A DNA stretch of 64,000 nt from Pseudomonas fluorescens. GTDB lineage: Bacteria; Pseudomonadota; Gammaproteobacteria; Pseudomonadales; Pseudomonadaceae. A program made the translations under genes and the position numbers. Where the stretch lies: assembly GCF_018614655.1 (NCBI RefSeq), contig NZ_JAGGOG010000002.1:214267-278266 (forward strand). The letters run 5' to 3'. Under the pieces are notes generated by a model. It made no database searches, was not told where the DNA came from, and saw nothing but the letters and a program-made list of their open reading frames with translations. This document shows, one piece after another, positions 43,317 to 53,963 of the stretch (within the stretch, counting starts at the first letter, position 1; every line of letters begins with the position of its first letter).

Positions 43317-44603
43317 TTAGAAAACGTTGATCGGGTAGTCCGCGAACAGACGGATTTCGTTACCGCCAACGTTGTAGTTGCTGGCGTTGCTGGAGACGCG
43401 CAACCAGGACGCACGGGCACGCAGGCTCAGGTCTTTAGCCGGGCCGCTCTGTACCACGTATTTGAACTGGTTGAAGATCTCACGCTCGGTGCCATCGCCG
43501 CGGCCGCTGCCGTCGTCAATGTTGGTGCCGCGCACGTAAGCGATGTTGTACGTCAGGCCCGGTACACCGAAGGCGCTGAAGTCCAGGCCGTAGCCTGCCT
43601 GCCAGGAGCGCTCGTCCTTGCCGTTGAAGTCAGACCAGTAGGAGTTGGCCAACAGGATGGTGTTACCACCGTCGCCAATGCCGCCAGCGTTGCGGTAGCC
43701 GCCGTACAGGTAACCGGTGTCACCGGTGCTGCGCTGGTGGGCCAGGGTCAGGCTGTGCGGACCAAAGGCCCAAGTGGCGCCCAGGCTCCAGATCTTGTTG
43801 TCACGGGCATCGGCATCGCCTTGGTTTTCCAGGGCGAAGCTGCGGTCCAGCTTGGTTTTGTAGCCGTTGAAGTCAAAGGTCAACGACTGCTTCTCTGGCA
43901 GGGCCAGTACGTAGTTGACGTTGACGTATTGCTTCTTCAGCACGTCTTCCATATCGGAAGCGTAGATCGCAGCCGACAGGCTTTCGGTGAATTTGTAGCT
44001 ACCACCGATGTAGTTGATGCTTTTCAGGCCGCCGCTGTCGGAGCCTTCGGCGCTCTTGCGAGCTTCCTTGGTGAAGTGACCAGCGTCCAGTTGCAGGCCG
44101 GCGATCTCTTTGGAAACGATCGAGGTACCGGTGTAGGTTTCCGACAACAGACGGGAGTTGTCGTACTGCAGGACCGGCACGGCTGGCATCTGCTCACCGT
44201 ACTTGAGCACGGTGTTGGAGACGCGGAATTTAACGGCTGCGCCGCCCTTGGCCAGGTCGTTGGCCGCTTCGCCGCTATCGCCTTGCTTGAAGAAGTCGAT
44301 ACCGCCAGCGCCGCTTTTACCTTTACCGCCATCCAGACGAATAGCGTATTGGCCGATCACGTCCACACCGACACCGACGGTGCCTTGGGTGAAACCGGAT
44401 TCGAATTTGCCGATGAAGCCCTGGCCCCATTCGGCTTTGTCTTGCTTGCCATTTTTGTAGTCGCGGCTGATGTAAGCATTACGCGCCGCGATGTTCAGGT
44501 GGCTGTCTTCAACAAAACCCTTGGAGTCTGCTTGATCGTCAGCCATTGCCTGAGTTGCGCTCAAAATCCCCAGAGCGATCAGACCCATCCGTTTATTCAA
44601 CAT
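43317..44603 (-). CDS. OprD-family outer membrane porin
   Basis: 428 residues: signal peptide (MLNKRMGLIALGILSATQAMA), then an 18-strand type beta-barrel sequence of the OprD family (NIAARNAYISRDYKNG, GFESGFTQGTVGVGVD, ending with aromatic-rich strands and terminal Phe: LFADYPINVF). OprD porins take up basic amino acids or carboxylates; subgroup and substrate cannot be set by eye. Monocistronic: 287 bases upstream hold its promoter and the terminator of the DsbA-family gene. Confidence 0.92.
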   Translation of the reverse strand: MLNKRMGLIALGILSATQAMADDQADSKGFVEDSHLNIAARNAYISRDYKNGKQDKAEWGQGFIGKFESGFTQGTVGVGVDVIGQYAIRLDGGKGKSGAGGIDFFKQGDSGEAANDLAKGGAAVKFRVSNTVLKYGEQMPAVPVLQYDNSRLLSETYTGTSIVSKEIAGLQLDAGHFTKEARKSAEGSDSGGLKSINYIGGSYKFTESLSAAIYASDMEDVLKKQYVNVNYVLALPEKQSLTFDFNGYKTKLDRSFALENQGDADARDNKIWSLGATWAFGPHSLTLAHQRSTGDTGYLYGGYRNAGGIGDGGNTILLANSYWSDFNGKDERSWQAGYGLDFSAFGVPGLTYNIAYVRGTNIDDGSGRGDGTEREIFNQFKYVVQSGPAKDLSLRARASWLRVSSNASNYNVGGNEIRLFADYPINVF

Positions 44604-44688
44604 TTTCTTATTCCTTATTACTGGTTGAGTACGCGCTGTGACACCAGGCTCCTACAAACTTTCTGGTGCTGGCTTCCCCCGGAAAAAG

Positions 44689-44727
44689 AAAGGCCCGCGG
44701 ACGACTGAACATACCGCAGGCCTTTTT
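44689..44727. terminator. Terminator between DsbA-family gene and oprD
   Basis: AAAGGCCCGCGG (44689-44700) and CCGCAGGCCTTT (44714-44725) pair with one mismatch, with T runs on either strand. It lies 164 bases past the DsbA-family stop on the minus strand. Confidence 0.7.
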
Positions 44728-44890
44728 TATGGAGAGTCATGGCGGTCAGCCACAGGCGTTGGGGCGAATCCTAGCCGCGCCTTTGACAGTGTGTCAATTT
44801 CGTGAATCGTCTGTATTTAGGCTAAAAAAGTCTAAGACATGCTAAAGAGCCATCACTCTGTAGGAGTTTTCTCCTATCGCACTCAAGGAA

Positions 44891-45589
44891 TCATGGGCCT
44901 GAACAGCCGTTCACATCGCAGGACAGGGCGCTCGACGCGCTGCTCTGGGTCGAGCCAGCGACGGTTTGACTCAGCCAGACGGCAAACGCTTCAGGCTTAC
45001 CGAGCCATGGGCTGATGTCCAGCAGAGTGAAGTGGCCATCCTGTTCCAGGGCCAACGTGGGAAAGCCCTGGCCGCCGACTTTGGCCAGCCATTGGCGGCT
45101 GTCCTTTATATGAGCATGGGTCGGTGAGCCGAGGTTTTGTGTGAGGGCTGTTTCGAACACCCGAGGTTCAAGGCCAATGGACTCGGCCAACGCCAGCAGC
45201 ACGTCCTTATCAGAGATCCGTTGGCCTTCAACGTAGTGGGCGGTTTGCAAACGCCCCAACAATTCCAGGCCGCGCCCTTCCAGTTGTTCAGCCGCCAGAA
45301 CGGCTGCCGTCGGCGGCGCCGAGTCGAACACCGCACTGTGGTCACGCAGCAGACCTTCGAAATACGCCTCGCCAAAAAGCTGGCCGGTGTACTCGGCAAT
45401 TCGCCGGTCGTGGGGCATTACATAGTCACGCAGTTGCGGCGACACCGCCTGGCGGTTGTTACCGGTCATCATGCCGCCGCCATGCAATTGGACGGGTAAT
45501 ACCTGTTGCGCAGCGTGCAGCAGCGGCTTGGCGCCGTAGCACCAGCCGCACAGTGGATCGTAAATGTAATGCAGGGTGACGACCGACAT
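44891..45589 (-). CDS. DsbA-family (FrnE-like) protein
   Basis: 232 residues, thioredoxin fold with DsbA insert. Active-site stretch DPLCGWCYGAKP keeps a CGWC motif near residue 13-18, followed by FPTLALEQDG with the cis-Pro before TLALE. No signal peptide with the start at ATG 45589 (MSVVTLHYIYDP), so it is probably cytoplasmic like FrnE-type proteins. A longer frame extends upstream but lacks support. The very C-terminus has two further Cys (LSCDVNGCSGP). It is divergent from the TonB receptor gene. Confidence 0.85.
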   Translation of the reverse strand: MSVVTLHYIYDPLCGWCYGAKPLLHAAQQVLPVQLHGGGMMTGNNRQAVSPQLRDYVMPHDRRIAEYTGQLFGEAYFEGLLRDHSAVFDSAPPTAAVLAAEQLEGRGLELLGRLQTAHYVEGQRISDKDVLLALAESIGLEPRVFETALTQNLGSPTHAHIKDSRQWLAKVGGQGFPTLALEQDGHFTLLDISPWLGKPEAFAVWLSQTVAGSTQSSASSALSCDVNGCSGP

Positions 45590-45760
45590 GAATAACTCCA
45601 GATGAAAACTCGATAGCTGCAGATTATTCCGACACAGGCCCCGGGGAAAAACGCTGGATTGGCTTTCAGACTGTTTCGCGAATCGGTCGAATACCCCTAA
45701 AAAACACATGACGTAACATTTCACCGGCGAACTTTTGTAAGAATGAATAACGCGCGTAAA

Positions 45761-45780
45761 TAGCAAGCATTATCATTAGC
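45761..45780. promoter_or_regulatory. Fur-box-like site before siderophore receptor
   Basis: TAGCAAGCATTATCATTAGC resembles, on the reverse strand, the AATGATAAT core of the Fur consensus with partial second half. It lies 28 bases upstream of the receptor start, fitting iron repression. Match by eye only. Confidence 0.6.
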
Positions 45781-45807
45781 GTGTTTTTCCTTCTTCAAAC
45801 CTTTCGG

Positions 45808-47892
45808 ATGCGCTCCCTGATGCCTGCCCTTCGCCTGATGCCCATAACCCTTGGGCTTTCTGTTCTGCTGTCCGCCGGATTTACCTGCGCGGCGACCACA
45901 TTGCCCGAAACGTCCATCAGTGCCGAAGCCGATGAAGACGATCCGCGCGTCAAGGACACCACCACCGCCACCCGTACCGCGACGCCCGTGCGCTATGTGC
46001 CCCAGGCGATCGATTCGGTGAAAACCGAAAACCTCAGCTCCTACGGTACCAATGACCTTGGCCAGGCCTTGAGCGGCATTCCCAACGTCAGCAGCGGCGC
46101 CGACACGCGCTTCGACAGCCTGCGTATCCGCGGTTTCGACGCCAGCAACGACTTCTATCTGGACGGCGTGCGCGACGACAGCCAGTACGTGCGCGACCTG
46201 CACAACATCGAACGCATCGAAGTGCTCAAAGGCCCGGCCGCCGTACTGTACGGGCGCGGCGGCCAGGGCGGCATCGTCAATCGTGTGAGCAAATTGCCTC
46301 AGGCCGGCCACGCTTCCAGCATCGAAGCCCAAGGCGGCAGCAATGACCTGCGCAGCCTGTACGCCGACCTCAGCACCGACCCCACCGATAACATCAGCCT
46401 GCGCCTGAACATGGGTAACCAGGACAACAACAGCTTCCGCGACGGCGTCAGCGGCAACCGCCAACTGTTCGCGCCGTCGATGAGCTGGCAACTAGCCCCG
46501 GACCTGAACTGGCTGGTGCAGTACGAATACAGCCGCTACAACCGCACGCCGGACCGCGGCATTCCCGGGATCAACGGCCGCCCTGGAGATGTCGGGCGCG
46601 ACACCACCTACGGCGACAAGCGCGACTATATCGACGACAAGTCCCAATCCCTGCGCTCCAGGCTCGCCTACGAGATCAATGACAACTGGCAACTGCGCCA
46701 CACCCTCAGCGTGTTCAAGCTCGACAGCGATTTCGACAACACCTACGTGGTCAGCTTCGACCCCAAGACCAACAAGGTCGGGCGCCAACGCTGGCAACAG
46801 GACCTGACCACCCGCAACCTATTCAACAACGTCGAACTGGAAGGCGGCTTCAGCACCTTTGGCCTGGAACACCGCCTGCTGACCGGCGTGGAACTGGGCG
46901 ACCAGCGCCGCGCCCCGAAACTCTATCGCGCCCCGCTCAACACCGTGCCGAGCCTGGATGTGTACAACCCCGACCGGAATGTGCGCCACACCGGTCGCCT
47001 GCCAGCATTCAGCAGCAGCCACACCCAAGCAAAAAGCCAGGGCCTGTATGTGCAGGATCAATTGCGCCTCAATGACCAATGGCAACTGCTCGCCGGCTTG
47101 CGTTATGACCGCTTCGACGTGGAGTCCACCAACAAGCTGATCAACACGTCCGAGCAGGTGGTCAGCCACAGCACCAGCCCACGGGTGGGCGTGGTCTGGA
47201 CGCCACTGGAACACCACTCGTTCTACGCCTCCTGGAGCAAGACCTTCTCCCCTACCGGCGGCGGTTTGATCGGGATCACGCCTAACGCCAGCGGCAACGC
47301 CAATGACCTGAGCCCCGAGTTGACCCGGCAGAAAGAAATCGGCGTGAAAAGCGACTGGCTAGATGACCGCTTCAGCACCACCCTGGCGGTGTACGAACTG
47401 GAGCTCTACAACCGCCGCACCCGCGACCCGCTGGACCCGACCATCACCCTGCTCAGCGGCATGCAACGCTCTCGCGGTGTGGAACTGACCGCCACCGGAA
47501 AAATCGTCGGCAACTGGTACATGCGCGGGGGCATCGGCCTGCAAGACGCCAAGGTCGTAAAAGACAACAACGGCTTTGAAGGCAAACGCATCAATGATGT
47601 GGCCAAGCGCAACGCCAGCCTGTTCGTCACCTGGAAACCGGAGATGGGCTGGTACGCGGAAACCGGGCTGACCCTGGTCGGCGATCGTTATGCCGATAAC
47701 GCCAACACGGTGGTGTTACCCGGTTATGGCCGCTGGGACGCGCTGGCCGGGTTCCGGCAGAAGGAATGGGATGTGCGGGCGGCGCTGAACAATATCAGCG
47801 ACAAGACGTACTACGCGTCGGCGACCAGTGCTGCACAGATTCAAGTGGGCGAGCCGCGTAGTTTGGTGGTGACGGGGACTTATAGTTTCTAA
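45808..47892 (+). CDS. TonB-dependent siderophore receptor (Fiu-like)
   Basis: 694 residues from ATG 45808. Signal peptide about 1-28 (ending TCAATTLPE), TonB-dependent plug about 50-160 (VPQAIDSVKTENL, RIRGFDASNDFYLDGVRDD, VLKGPAAVLYGRGGQGGIVN) and a 22-strand barrel to the terminal Phe (VTGTYSF). It lacks the N-terminal signalling extension of FpvA/FecA-type receptors. The plug looks like catecholate receptors of the Fiu group, but ligand choice is uncertain. A Fur-box-like site lies directly upstream. Confidence 0.9.
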   Translation: MRSLMPALRLMPITLGLSVLLSAGFTCAATTLPETSISAEADEDDPRVKDTTTATRTATPVRYVPQAIDSVKTENLSSYGTNDLGQALSGIPNVSSGADTRFDSLRIRGFDASNDFYLDGVRDDSQYVRDLHNIERIEVLKGPAAVLYGRGGQGGIVNRVSKLPQAGHASSIEAQGGSNDLRSLYADLSTDPTDNISLRLNMGNQDNNSFRDGVSGNRQLFAPSMSWQLAPDLNWLVQYEYSRYNRTPDRGIPGINGRPGDVGRDTTYGDKRDYIDDKSQSLRSRLAYEINDNWQLRHTLSVFKLDSDFDNTYVVSFDPKTNKVGRQRWQQDLTTRNLFNNVELEGGFSTFGLEHRLLTGVELGDQRRAPKLYRAPLNTVPSLDVYNPDRNVRHTGRLPAFSSSHTQAKSQGLYVQDQLRLNDQWQLLAGLRYDRFDVESTNKLINTSEQVVSHSTSPRVGVVWTPLEHHSFYASWSKTFSPTGGGLIGITPNASGNANDLSPELTRQKEIGVKSDWLDDRFSTTLAVYELELYNRRTRDPLDPTITLLSGMQRSRGVELTATGKIVGNWYMRGGIGLQDAKVVKDNNGFEGKRINDVAKRNASLFVTWKPEMGWYAETGLTLVGDRYADNANTVVLPGYGRWDALAGFRQKEWDVRAALNNISDKTYYASATSAAQIQVGEPRSLVVTGTYSF

Positions 47893-47916
47893 CACCTCTG
47901 AACAACGAAGATCCAA

Positions 47917-48034
47917 TGTGGGAGCGGGCTTGCTCGCGAATGCGGTGTATCAGCCACTGCATCTGGTGACTGACACACCGCATTCGCGAGCAAGTCGAAT
48001 CGTCGCACCGCCGCTCCCACACAAGCCAGCTCCC
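47917..48034. repeat. REPIN with 16-base insert in right arm
   Basis: Left arm TGTGGGAGCGGGCTTGCTCG from 47917; right arm TTCGCGAGCAAG is interrupted by TCGAATCGTCGCACCG (47995-48010) before CCGCTCCCACA. A trailing partial arm (AGCTCCCAC) follows. It lies between the receptor gene and a small convergent gene. Confidence 0.88.
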
Positions 48035-48039
48035 ACTCT

Positions 48040-48252
48040 TTAGCGTTGGATTAGCTCACACAACACCCGCAACTCATCCTCACTGAGCAATCCCGCCGGG
48101 TAACGCTCACTCATCACCTGCCGCGGATCAGGCGTCCTGATCTGTCGCGAACCGTTGCTCTTCAGCCAGAGTGCCAACGCATGAATCGCGTCACCGCTCA
48201 CCATCATGGGGTGGGATGTACGCTTGTAGATCATGTTGATATCGGCGTTCAT
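48040..48252 (-). CDS. Small unknown protein
   Basis: 70 residues from ATG 48252, which is preceded by GGAGAG at good spacing. Text such as MIYKRTSHPMMVSGDAIHA and SEDELRVLCELIQR shows a likely helical cytoplasmic protein with one Cys. No family recognised. An in-frame ATG 14 codons upstream exists but has a weaker context. Confidence 0.62.
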   Translation of the reverse strand: MNADINMIYKRTSHPMMVSGDAIHALALWLKSNGSRQIRTPDPRQVMSERYPAGLLSEDELRVLCELIQR

Positions 48253-48495
48253 TTCAGCGCTCTCTCCTGCTGCGTGAGCGGCTAACTTACTCAAGGTTTA
48301 TGACAGAACATCACCGCTCTGTGCCTTGCCAACCGTTACAACGCTGATACAAGAGCTGTGCCAATGTCTCCGGTTTATAGGTGTGCGCACACAAAAAAGC
48401 CCAGGACCCTTGCGGGCCATGGGCTTGTGGTGAGCGCTAAAACTGAACGCCTCTCGATAGCCGTTTAATCCAGCGTACGGCTGTTACAACTGCAC

Positions 48496-49602
48496 TCAGT
48501 TTTTGTGCGGTGCCGGCTGTTGTTGGGTCAGGCAATGAATATTGCCGCCCCCCAGTAACAGCTCACGGCCAGGCACCATCACCACTTCGTGCTGCGGGAA
48601 CAGGCCCTGGAGGATTTCCTTGGCGCGGCTGTCCAGCGGGTCGTCAAAACTCGGCGCGATGATGCCGCCATTGACGATCAGGAAGTTGACGTAGGAACCG
48701 GCCAACCGCACGGTCGGGTTGCGCTCCTGGGTGCCGTCCACCGGATCGACGCCGGCGCACTCGTCCTCGGTGGCGTACAGCGGCCCCGGGATTGGCATTT
48801 TATGCACTGTGAACGAGCGGCCCTTGGCGTCGGTGCTGCTTTGCAGTACATCCATGGCAGCGTGGCAACGGGCATAGTTCGGATCTTGCGGATCATCGGT
48901 CCAGGCCAACAACACAACACCTGGGCGCACGTAGCAACAGAAGTTATCCACATGGCCGTCAGTTTCGTCGTTGAACAAACCGTCCGGCAGCCAGATGATC
49001 TTATCCACAGCCAGATTGGCGCTGAGCACCGCTTCGATCTCGCCGCGATTCAGGTGCGGGTTGCGATTGCGGTTGAGCAGGCATTCTTCGGTGGTGATCA
49101 GCGTGCCTTCACCATCGACGTGAATCGAGCCGCCTTCCAGCACAAAACCCTCAGTGCGATAACGTGGGCTGCGCTCGATCTCAAGGATCTTGCCGCCGAC
49201 CTGGGCATCACGGTTCCACGGCGAATACAGGCCACCGTCAAAACCGCCCCAGGCGTTGAAGTCCCAGTTCACACCACGGACTTCACCGCCGTTATTGATC
49301 ACGAACGTCGGCCCGGTATCCCGCACCCACGCATCGTCGCTGGACATCTCGACCAAGCGAATATTCGGCACATCCAGACGCGCACGGGCGTTTTCATACT
49401 GAGCCGCCGAAACCGCCACCGTCACCGGCTCAAAGCGTGCGATGGCCTTGGCCACCGCCACGTGAGCGGCCTGCGCCGGCTTGCCACCCAAGCGCCAGTT
49501 ATCCGGGCGCTCGGGCCAGATCATCCAGGCCTGGGTCTGTGGCGCCCACTCGGCCGGCATGTAGAAACCGTCGGCGCGAGGCGTGCTGTGCAAGGTGGTC
49601 AT
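48496..49602 (-). CDS. aguA: Agmatine deiminase AguA
   Basis: Hydrolyses agmatine to N-carbamoylputrescine and ammonia, in arginine decarboxylase-linked putrescine synthesis/agmatine use. 368 residues, guanidino-group modifying fold. Substrate motifs [34 protein letters not shown]; catalytic Cys357 in [11 protein letters not shown]. It starts 5 bases after aguB, so it is the second gene of the aguBA unit. Confidence 0.96.
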   Translation of the reverse strand: MTTLHSTPRADGFYMPAEWAPQTQAWMIWPERPDNWRLGGKPAQAAHVAVAKAIARFEPVTVAVSAAQYENARARLDVPNIRLVEMSSDDAWVRDTGPTFVINNGGEVRGVNWDFNAWGGFDGGLYSPWNRDAQVGGKILEIERSPRYRTEGFVLEGGSIHVDGEGTLITTEECLLNRNRNPHLNRGEIEAVLSANLAVDKIIWLPDGLFNDETDGHVDNFCCYVRPGVVLLAWTDDPQDPNYARCHAAMDVLQSSTDAKGRSFTVHKMPIPGPLYATEDECAGVDPVDGTQERNPTVRLAGSYVNFLIVNGGIIAPSFDDPLDSRAKEILQGLFPQHEVVMVPGRELLLGGGNIHCLTQQQPAPHKN

Positions 49603-49607
49603 GGCGA

Positions 49608-50486
49608 TCAGGACTCCAGGGAACCGTCGAGGGTCTTCAGTGCGCCGTACAGGTTCGGGCGGCGGTCACGGAACGAACCCCAGGCGCTGCGGATGTGTTC
49701 CAGCTCATCGAGGTCGAAACTGTGAACCAGGATGCCTTCTTCGGTTTCATTGAGCTCTGCAACCTTCTCGCCGAACTGGTTGGCGATGAACGACGAGCCG
49801 TAGAAGTCGATGTCGTAACCGTCCTGCTCTTCATTGCCGATACGGTTGCTGGCGATCAGCGGCATCAGGTTGGCGCCGGCATGGCCTTGTTGCACGCGCT
49901 GCCAGTGGTCGCGGGACGAGATGGTCTTGTCGTGTGGCTCGCTGCCGATGGCGGTCGGGTAGAACAGGATTTCTGCACCTTGCAACGCCATGCTGCGGGC
50001 GCATTCCGGGAACCACTGGTCCCAGCAGATGCCCACACCGATTTTCGCGTAGCGGGTGTTCCACACCTTGAAGCCGGTGTCGCCCGGGTTGAAGTAGTAC
50101 TTTTCGTGGTAGCCAGGGCCGTCCGGGATGTGGCTTTTGCGATAAACCCCGAGGTTGGAACCGTCGGCATCGATGATCGCGATGCTGTTGAAACGTGCAC
50201 GACCGGCCAGCTCAAAGAAGCTGATCGGCAGGACTACCTGCAGCTCCTTGGCGATTTTCTGGAAGTGCTTGATGGCGACGTTGTCTTCAACCGGCGTGGC
50301 CAGTTGCAGGTAATCCGGGTTTGGCTTCTGGCAGAAGTACGGGCTCTCGAACAGTTCCTGGATCAGGATGATCTGCGCGCCTTTGGCGGCGGCCTCGCGG
50401 ACCAGCTTTTCAGCGGTCTCGATATTGGCTTCGAGGTCCCAGGAACAGGCCATCTGGGTAGCGGCGACGGTAACGATACGGCTCAT
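49608..50486 (-). CDS. aguB: N-carbamoylputrescine amidase AguB
   Basis: Nitrilase-superfamily amidase (292 residues) converting N-carbamoylputrescine to putrescine, CO2 and ammonia. Catalytic Glu in [10 protein letters not shown], Lys in [12 protein letters not shown] and Cys in [12 protein letters not shown]. With aguA it forms the two-step agmatine to putrescine route. The promoter should lie in 50487-50690. No aguR-type TetR repressor is adjacent, unlike the P. aeruginosa operon as I recall it. Confidence 0.96.
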   Translation of the reverse strand: MSRIVTVAATQMACSWDLEANIETAEKLVREAAAKGAQIILIQELFESPYFCQKPNPDYLQLATPVEDNVAIKHFQKIAKELQVVLPISFFELAGRARFNSIAIIDADGSNLGVYRKSHIPDGPGYHEKYYFNPGDTGFKVWNTRYAKIGVGICWDQWFPECARSMALQGAEILFYPTAIGSEPHDKTISSRDHWQRVQQGHAGANLMPLIASNRIGNEEQDGYDIDFYGSSFIANQFGEKVAELNETEEGILVHSFDLDELEHIRSAWGSFRDRRPNLYGALKTLDGSLES

Positions 50487-50693
50487 GAATCATCTCCTGG
50501 GCGGTGGTCAACAGTCAGGATAGCCGTGACCGATGACAGAAAAGGGAATGCTGGACGCAGTGTATCGCGTCAGGGACGTGGGCGACTTTATAACGGATAA
50601 AAATCGGCTTTAGAAGTATGCTCCTATCCTTCTGTCGATAAAACCGCAAAAATAATCGATAACAATCGAGTTTAAAACCGAAACACCATCCCC

Positions 50694-50780
50694 TGTGGGA
50701 GCGGGCTTGCTCGCGAAGGCGGTCTTTCAGTTGGCGCATCCGTTGGCTGATACACCGCCTTCGCGAGCAAGCCCCCACAC
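50694..50780. repeat. REPIN with shortened right arm
   Basis: TGTGGGAGCGGGCTTGCTCG from 50694 and right arm TTCGCGAGCAAGCCCCCACAC, lacking the GCT of the full arm. It fills much of the 322-base gap between aguB and the fusion gene; the rest of that gap shows no gene. Confidence 0.85.
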
Positions 50781-50808
50781 TGATGGTGTTTCAATCCCAA
50801 GACCGGGG

Positions 50809-53718
50809 TTAGAGCCCTTCATCCAACACCTTCGACAGCATGTCGACAAAGAAATCCACACTCTGCCTGGAGGTGACCATCGGCGGCTTGATCTTGAGGA
50901 TGTTCAGATAGTCCCCCGTAGGCTGCATGAAAATCCCCAGCTCCCGCAGGCGATCACACAGCAACGTGGTTTCTTCGGTCGCGGGCTCCAGGGTTTCGGG
51001 GTCACGGATCAACTCCAGCCCCAGGTAAAATCCGGAACCGTGCACCGCTCCCACCAGTGGATGACGTTCGATCAACGCCTCCAACCGCGCCTTGAAATGT
51101 CCGCCCACCACCCGGGCGTTTTCCCAGAGTTTTTCTTCTTCCATGACATCCAGCACCGCCATGCCAATTCGGCAACTGACCGGGCTGCCGCCTGAAGAGG
51201 AGAAAAAGTAGCCCTCGGCCTCCAGGGCCTCGGCGATCTCCCGCCGGGTGATCACTGCGCCCAACGGTTGGCCATTACCCATGCCCTTGGCCATGGTGAT
51301 GATGTCCGGTACCACGCCCTGCTCTTCAAAGCCCCAGAAGAAATGCCCCATACGCCCGTAGCCAACCTGCACCTCGTCAGCGATACACACCCCGCCCTGC
51401 GCCCGAACCAGGCCATACACCTGCTGCAAATAGCCTGGTGGCAGGGAGATCCCGCCGGCATTGCCGTACACCGGCTCGCAGATGAAGCCCGCCAGTTGGC
51501 GGTTTTGCGCGGCGATTTTCGCCAAATTGTGTTCGACGCTGCGCACGTAGTCCGGTGCGCTGTCCGGGCCACGGAACTCACCGCGATAGGTATTGGGCGC
51601 CGTCACCGGATGCACCCAGTCCGGGCGGCTGCTCAAGGCCTGGGGGTTGTCGGCAATCGAGGTGGAGACTGCATCGGCGGCCACCGACCAGCCGTGATAC
51701 GCCTCCAGCACGCTGAGCATGTCGCGTCCGCCGCTGTAGGCCCAGGCCAGGCGGATCGCCAGGTCATTGGCCTCAGTGCCGCTGTTGACCAGAAATACCC
51801 GGTCCATGGCGTCCGGCGCCAACGCCAGCAGCCGCTCGGAAAACTCGGCAATCGCCGCATAGTGGAAACGCGAATTGGTGTTAAGCAACGACCATTGTCG
51901 CGCTGCCACGGCCGCCATGCGTGGATGGCCATGGCCGAGTACCGCGACGTTGTTGAGCATGTCCAGGTAGGAACGGCCCTGCATGTCGATCAGGTGGTTG
52001 CGCCAGCCGCGCTCGATGCGCGGCGGGTCGACGTAATAGTGCTTCTGCGAACGGGCAAAACTGGCGTCGCGCCGGGCCAGCAAGGCTTCGGGGTCCAATT
52101 CGGGCTCCGCATCACAGGCCAGCCCCAACAACGCCGCCGGCGACGGACACAACGCCTGCCACGCCAGCGCCCGGGACGGTGTGCAGAACAACGGTGGCGT
52201 TACATCAGTGCGACACAGTTGCACCGTCAGTGCGCCGCCGGCCTCACCCAGTACCTGACCTTTGAGCACGGCAGCACCCGGCTGCAACACGCCTTTCACG
52301 CCCCACAACCGCACACTTAACTGAGCGCTGTGCAGGCTTAATGCACCGTCGGCCCCGGTATGCAGGGTGCCGGCGAAAGGCGCTTCAACCGTGGTGCCTT
52401 GAGGCACCCTCAGTTCCACATGCAGAGGGAACGTCTCGGGCTCTTCAAAACTGTCCGCACGGGTGCGCGACAAGCGATATTGCCCATACCGGCTGGCCGC
52501 CAGCCCATGGGCCGCCGCCGCGTCCTGCAACAACTGCTGATCAATACCGGCCTGTTCCCAGTTGCCCGCCTCGAAATGCGGGCTCAATACCCCTAGGTCG
52601 ATCAATGCAAACTCGCGCCCCACCAAGCCCGGCAATAACGGCGCAAAGCCATCGCTCGCGACAGCCGGCAAACTGCCGCCGACGCAGGCCAGGATCGCGG
52701 CTTCCATCAATTCAAAGGGAACGGAGGTGGCGACGTGGAAAATTTCCCACTCATGCTCGGCGTTCTTCAGCAAGTACGGACTCGCAGGATCCAGGCGCTG
52801 CTGCTGTTCGCTGCTGAGCACCAGCACCACCGCCCGGGCGACAATCAACGGCCACAGCACCCGCAACTCTTCCGGTTGCAGCGGATTGACCGCGTGATAG
52901 GCTTGGATCGCCGGCAAGATCGCAAACGGGTCACCTTCGGCATGATGCAGCAGCGCGGCACAGGTCACGGACAAGTCGGCAATCCGCCAGGTGTGCACCA
53001 GGTCACCGAAGTCGATCACGCCCTGGATCTGCCAGTGACGCTGCTCGTCACGGTGCCAGACCACGTTGTCGTCCGTGATATCCATGTGTACCGCCTGTCG
53101 GGGCAGTTGTTCGGCCAACGGCCGTACCCGCCGCTCGGCCTGCGCCGCCACCTGCGCGATCAATGCCCGATGCGGCAGGTTTTCGAGGGTCGACAATAAG
53201 TAGTGGATCAACTCGTCAGCGTGACGAGGGTCCCATTGCAGGGTGCGCTCAAGGCCCGGATGGGTGAAGTTGGCCAGCGCTAGGTTCATTTGCCCGCAGA
53301 GCCGCCCAAAACCCGCGATCACCTCACGTCCCAAATGCGGCAAATGGGTCAGCGGCTGGCCGTCGATATAGTCCAGCAACCGCAAGTGCACGGTTTGCCC
53401 GTCGACCGTCACCGTCAGCAACTCTTCGCCGTTGAGGGCACTAATCACCTTGGGCACACGTGCCCCCGGCTGCCCTTGCAGGTGCTTGAGAGCAGCGTGC
53501 TGGGCCTGAAGCTCGACTGCGGCGTAGTCGCCCCGGCAGATTTTCAGAACAAAGCGGCCACGGTCACTGTCGACCTGATAGTTGAGATCTTGCTGGCTGC
53601 CCAAAGACTGCAACGCCCCGGTGAGGCCGTAATGTTGCTCAAGCAATTGCAACGCAGGCGTTGGCCCGATTTTCGGGCATGGCAGACTGGCGCGGTGAAT
53701 CAACATGGCAAGCAACAT
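50809..53718 (-). CDS. APH-kinase / M23-like / class III aminotransferase fusion
   Basis: 969 residues, three domains. About 30-310: aminoglycoside phosphotransferase-like (choline kinase-type) with [12 protein letters not shown] (catalytic Asp) and [12 protein letters not shown]. About 430-540: a lysostaphin/M23-like beta domain ([17 protein letters not shown]) lacking an obvious zinc site. About 570-965: PLP-dependent class III aminotransferase with the acid in [14 protein letters not shown] and the PLP Lys in [15 protein letters not shown]. Family relatives with this layout exist, and separate homologues act on phospho-hydroxylysine or phosphoethanolamine (phospho-lyases), so phosphorylation then elimination in one chain is plausible. 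The ATG at 53718 has GAGG upstream. It lies upstream of aguBA, same strand. Confidence 0.88.
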   Translation of the reverse strand: MLLAMLIHRASLPCPKIGPTPALQLLEQHYGLTGALQSLGSQQDLNYQVDSDRGRFVLKICRGDYAAVELQAQHAALKHLQGQPGARVPKVISALNGEELLTVTVDGQTVHLRLLDYIDGQPLTHLPHLGREVIAGFGRLCGQMNLALANFTHPGLERTLQWDPRHADELIHYLLSTLENLPHRALIAQVAAQAERRVRPLAEQLPRQAVHMDITDDNVVWHRDEQRHWQIQGVIDFGDLVHTWRIADLSVTCAALLHHAEGDPFAILPAIQAYHAVNPLQPEELRVLWPLIVARAVVLVLSSEQQQRLDPASPYLLKNAEHEWEIFHVATSVPFELMEAAILACVGGSLPAVASDGFAPLLPGLVGREFALIDLGVLSPHFEAGNWEQAGIDQQLLQDAAAAHGLAASRYGQYRLSRTRADSFEEPETFPLHVELRVPQGTTVEAPFAGTLHTGADGALSLHSAQLSVRLWGVKGVLQPGAAVLKGQVLGEAGGALTVQLCRTDVTPPLFCTPSRALAWQALCPSPAALLGLACDAEPELDPEALLARRDASFARSQKHYYVDPPRIERGWRNHLIDMQGRSYLDMLNNVAVLGHGHPRMAAVAARQWSLLNTNSRFHYAAIAEFSERLLALAPDAMDRVFLVNSGTEANDLAIRLAWAYSGGRDMLSVLEAYHGWSVAADAVSTSIADNPQALSSRPDWVHPVTAPNTYRGEFRGPDSAPDYVRSVEHNLAKIAAQNRQLAGFICEPVYGNAGGISLPPGYLQQVYGLVRAQGGVCIADEVQVGYGRMGHFFWGFEEQGVVPDIITMAKGMGNGQPLGAVITRREIAEALEAEGYFFSSSGGSPVSCRIGMAVLDVMEEEKLWENARVVGGHFKARLEALIERHPLVGAVHGSGFYLGLELIRDPETLEPATEETTLLCDRLRELGIFMQPTGDYLNILKIKPPMVTSRQSVDFFVDMLSKVLDEGL

Positions 53719-53963
53719 GTGACGACCTCTTGGGGTTTTTATCAGGCGCTTATATCGCCACTGCATCGAAGGTTACGCAACCCCTCCCACCCTTCTTAAT
53801 CACACGTTCGTGCACCGAAATCAGTATTCACGATGACGACCGCCAAAAGACACGTGCTCCTTGCTCATCACCCAATCTGACCACCGCCCCTTGCACCGCA
53901 CTCCGCAAGCCCGCAAGCTATGCGCACTCGCTCAATGTCCGTCTAAGGAAAAGGCCTCTCGAC

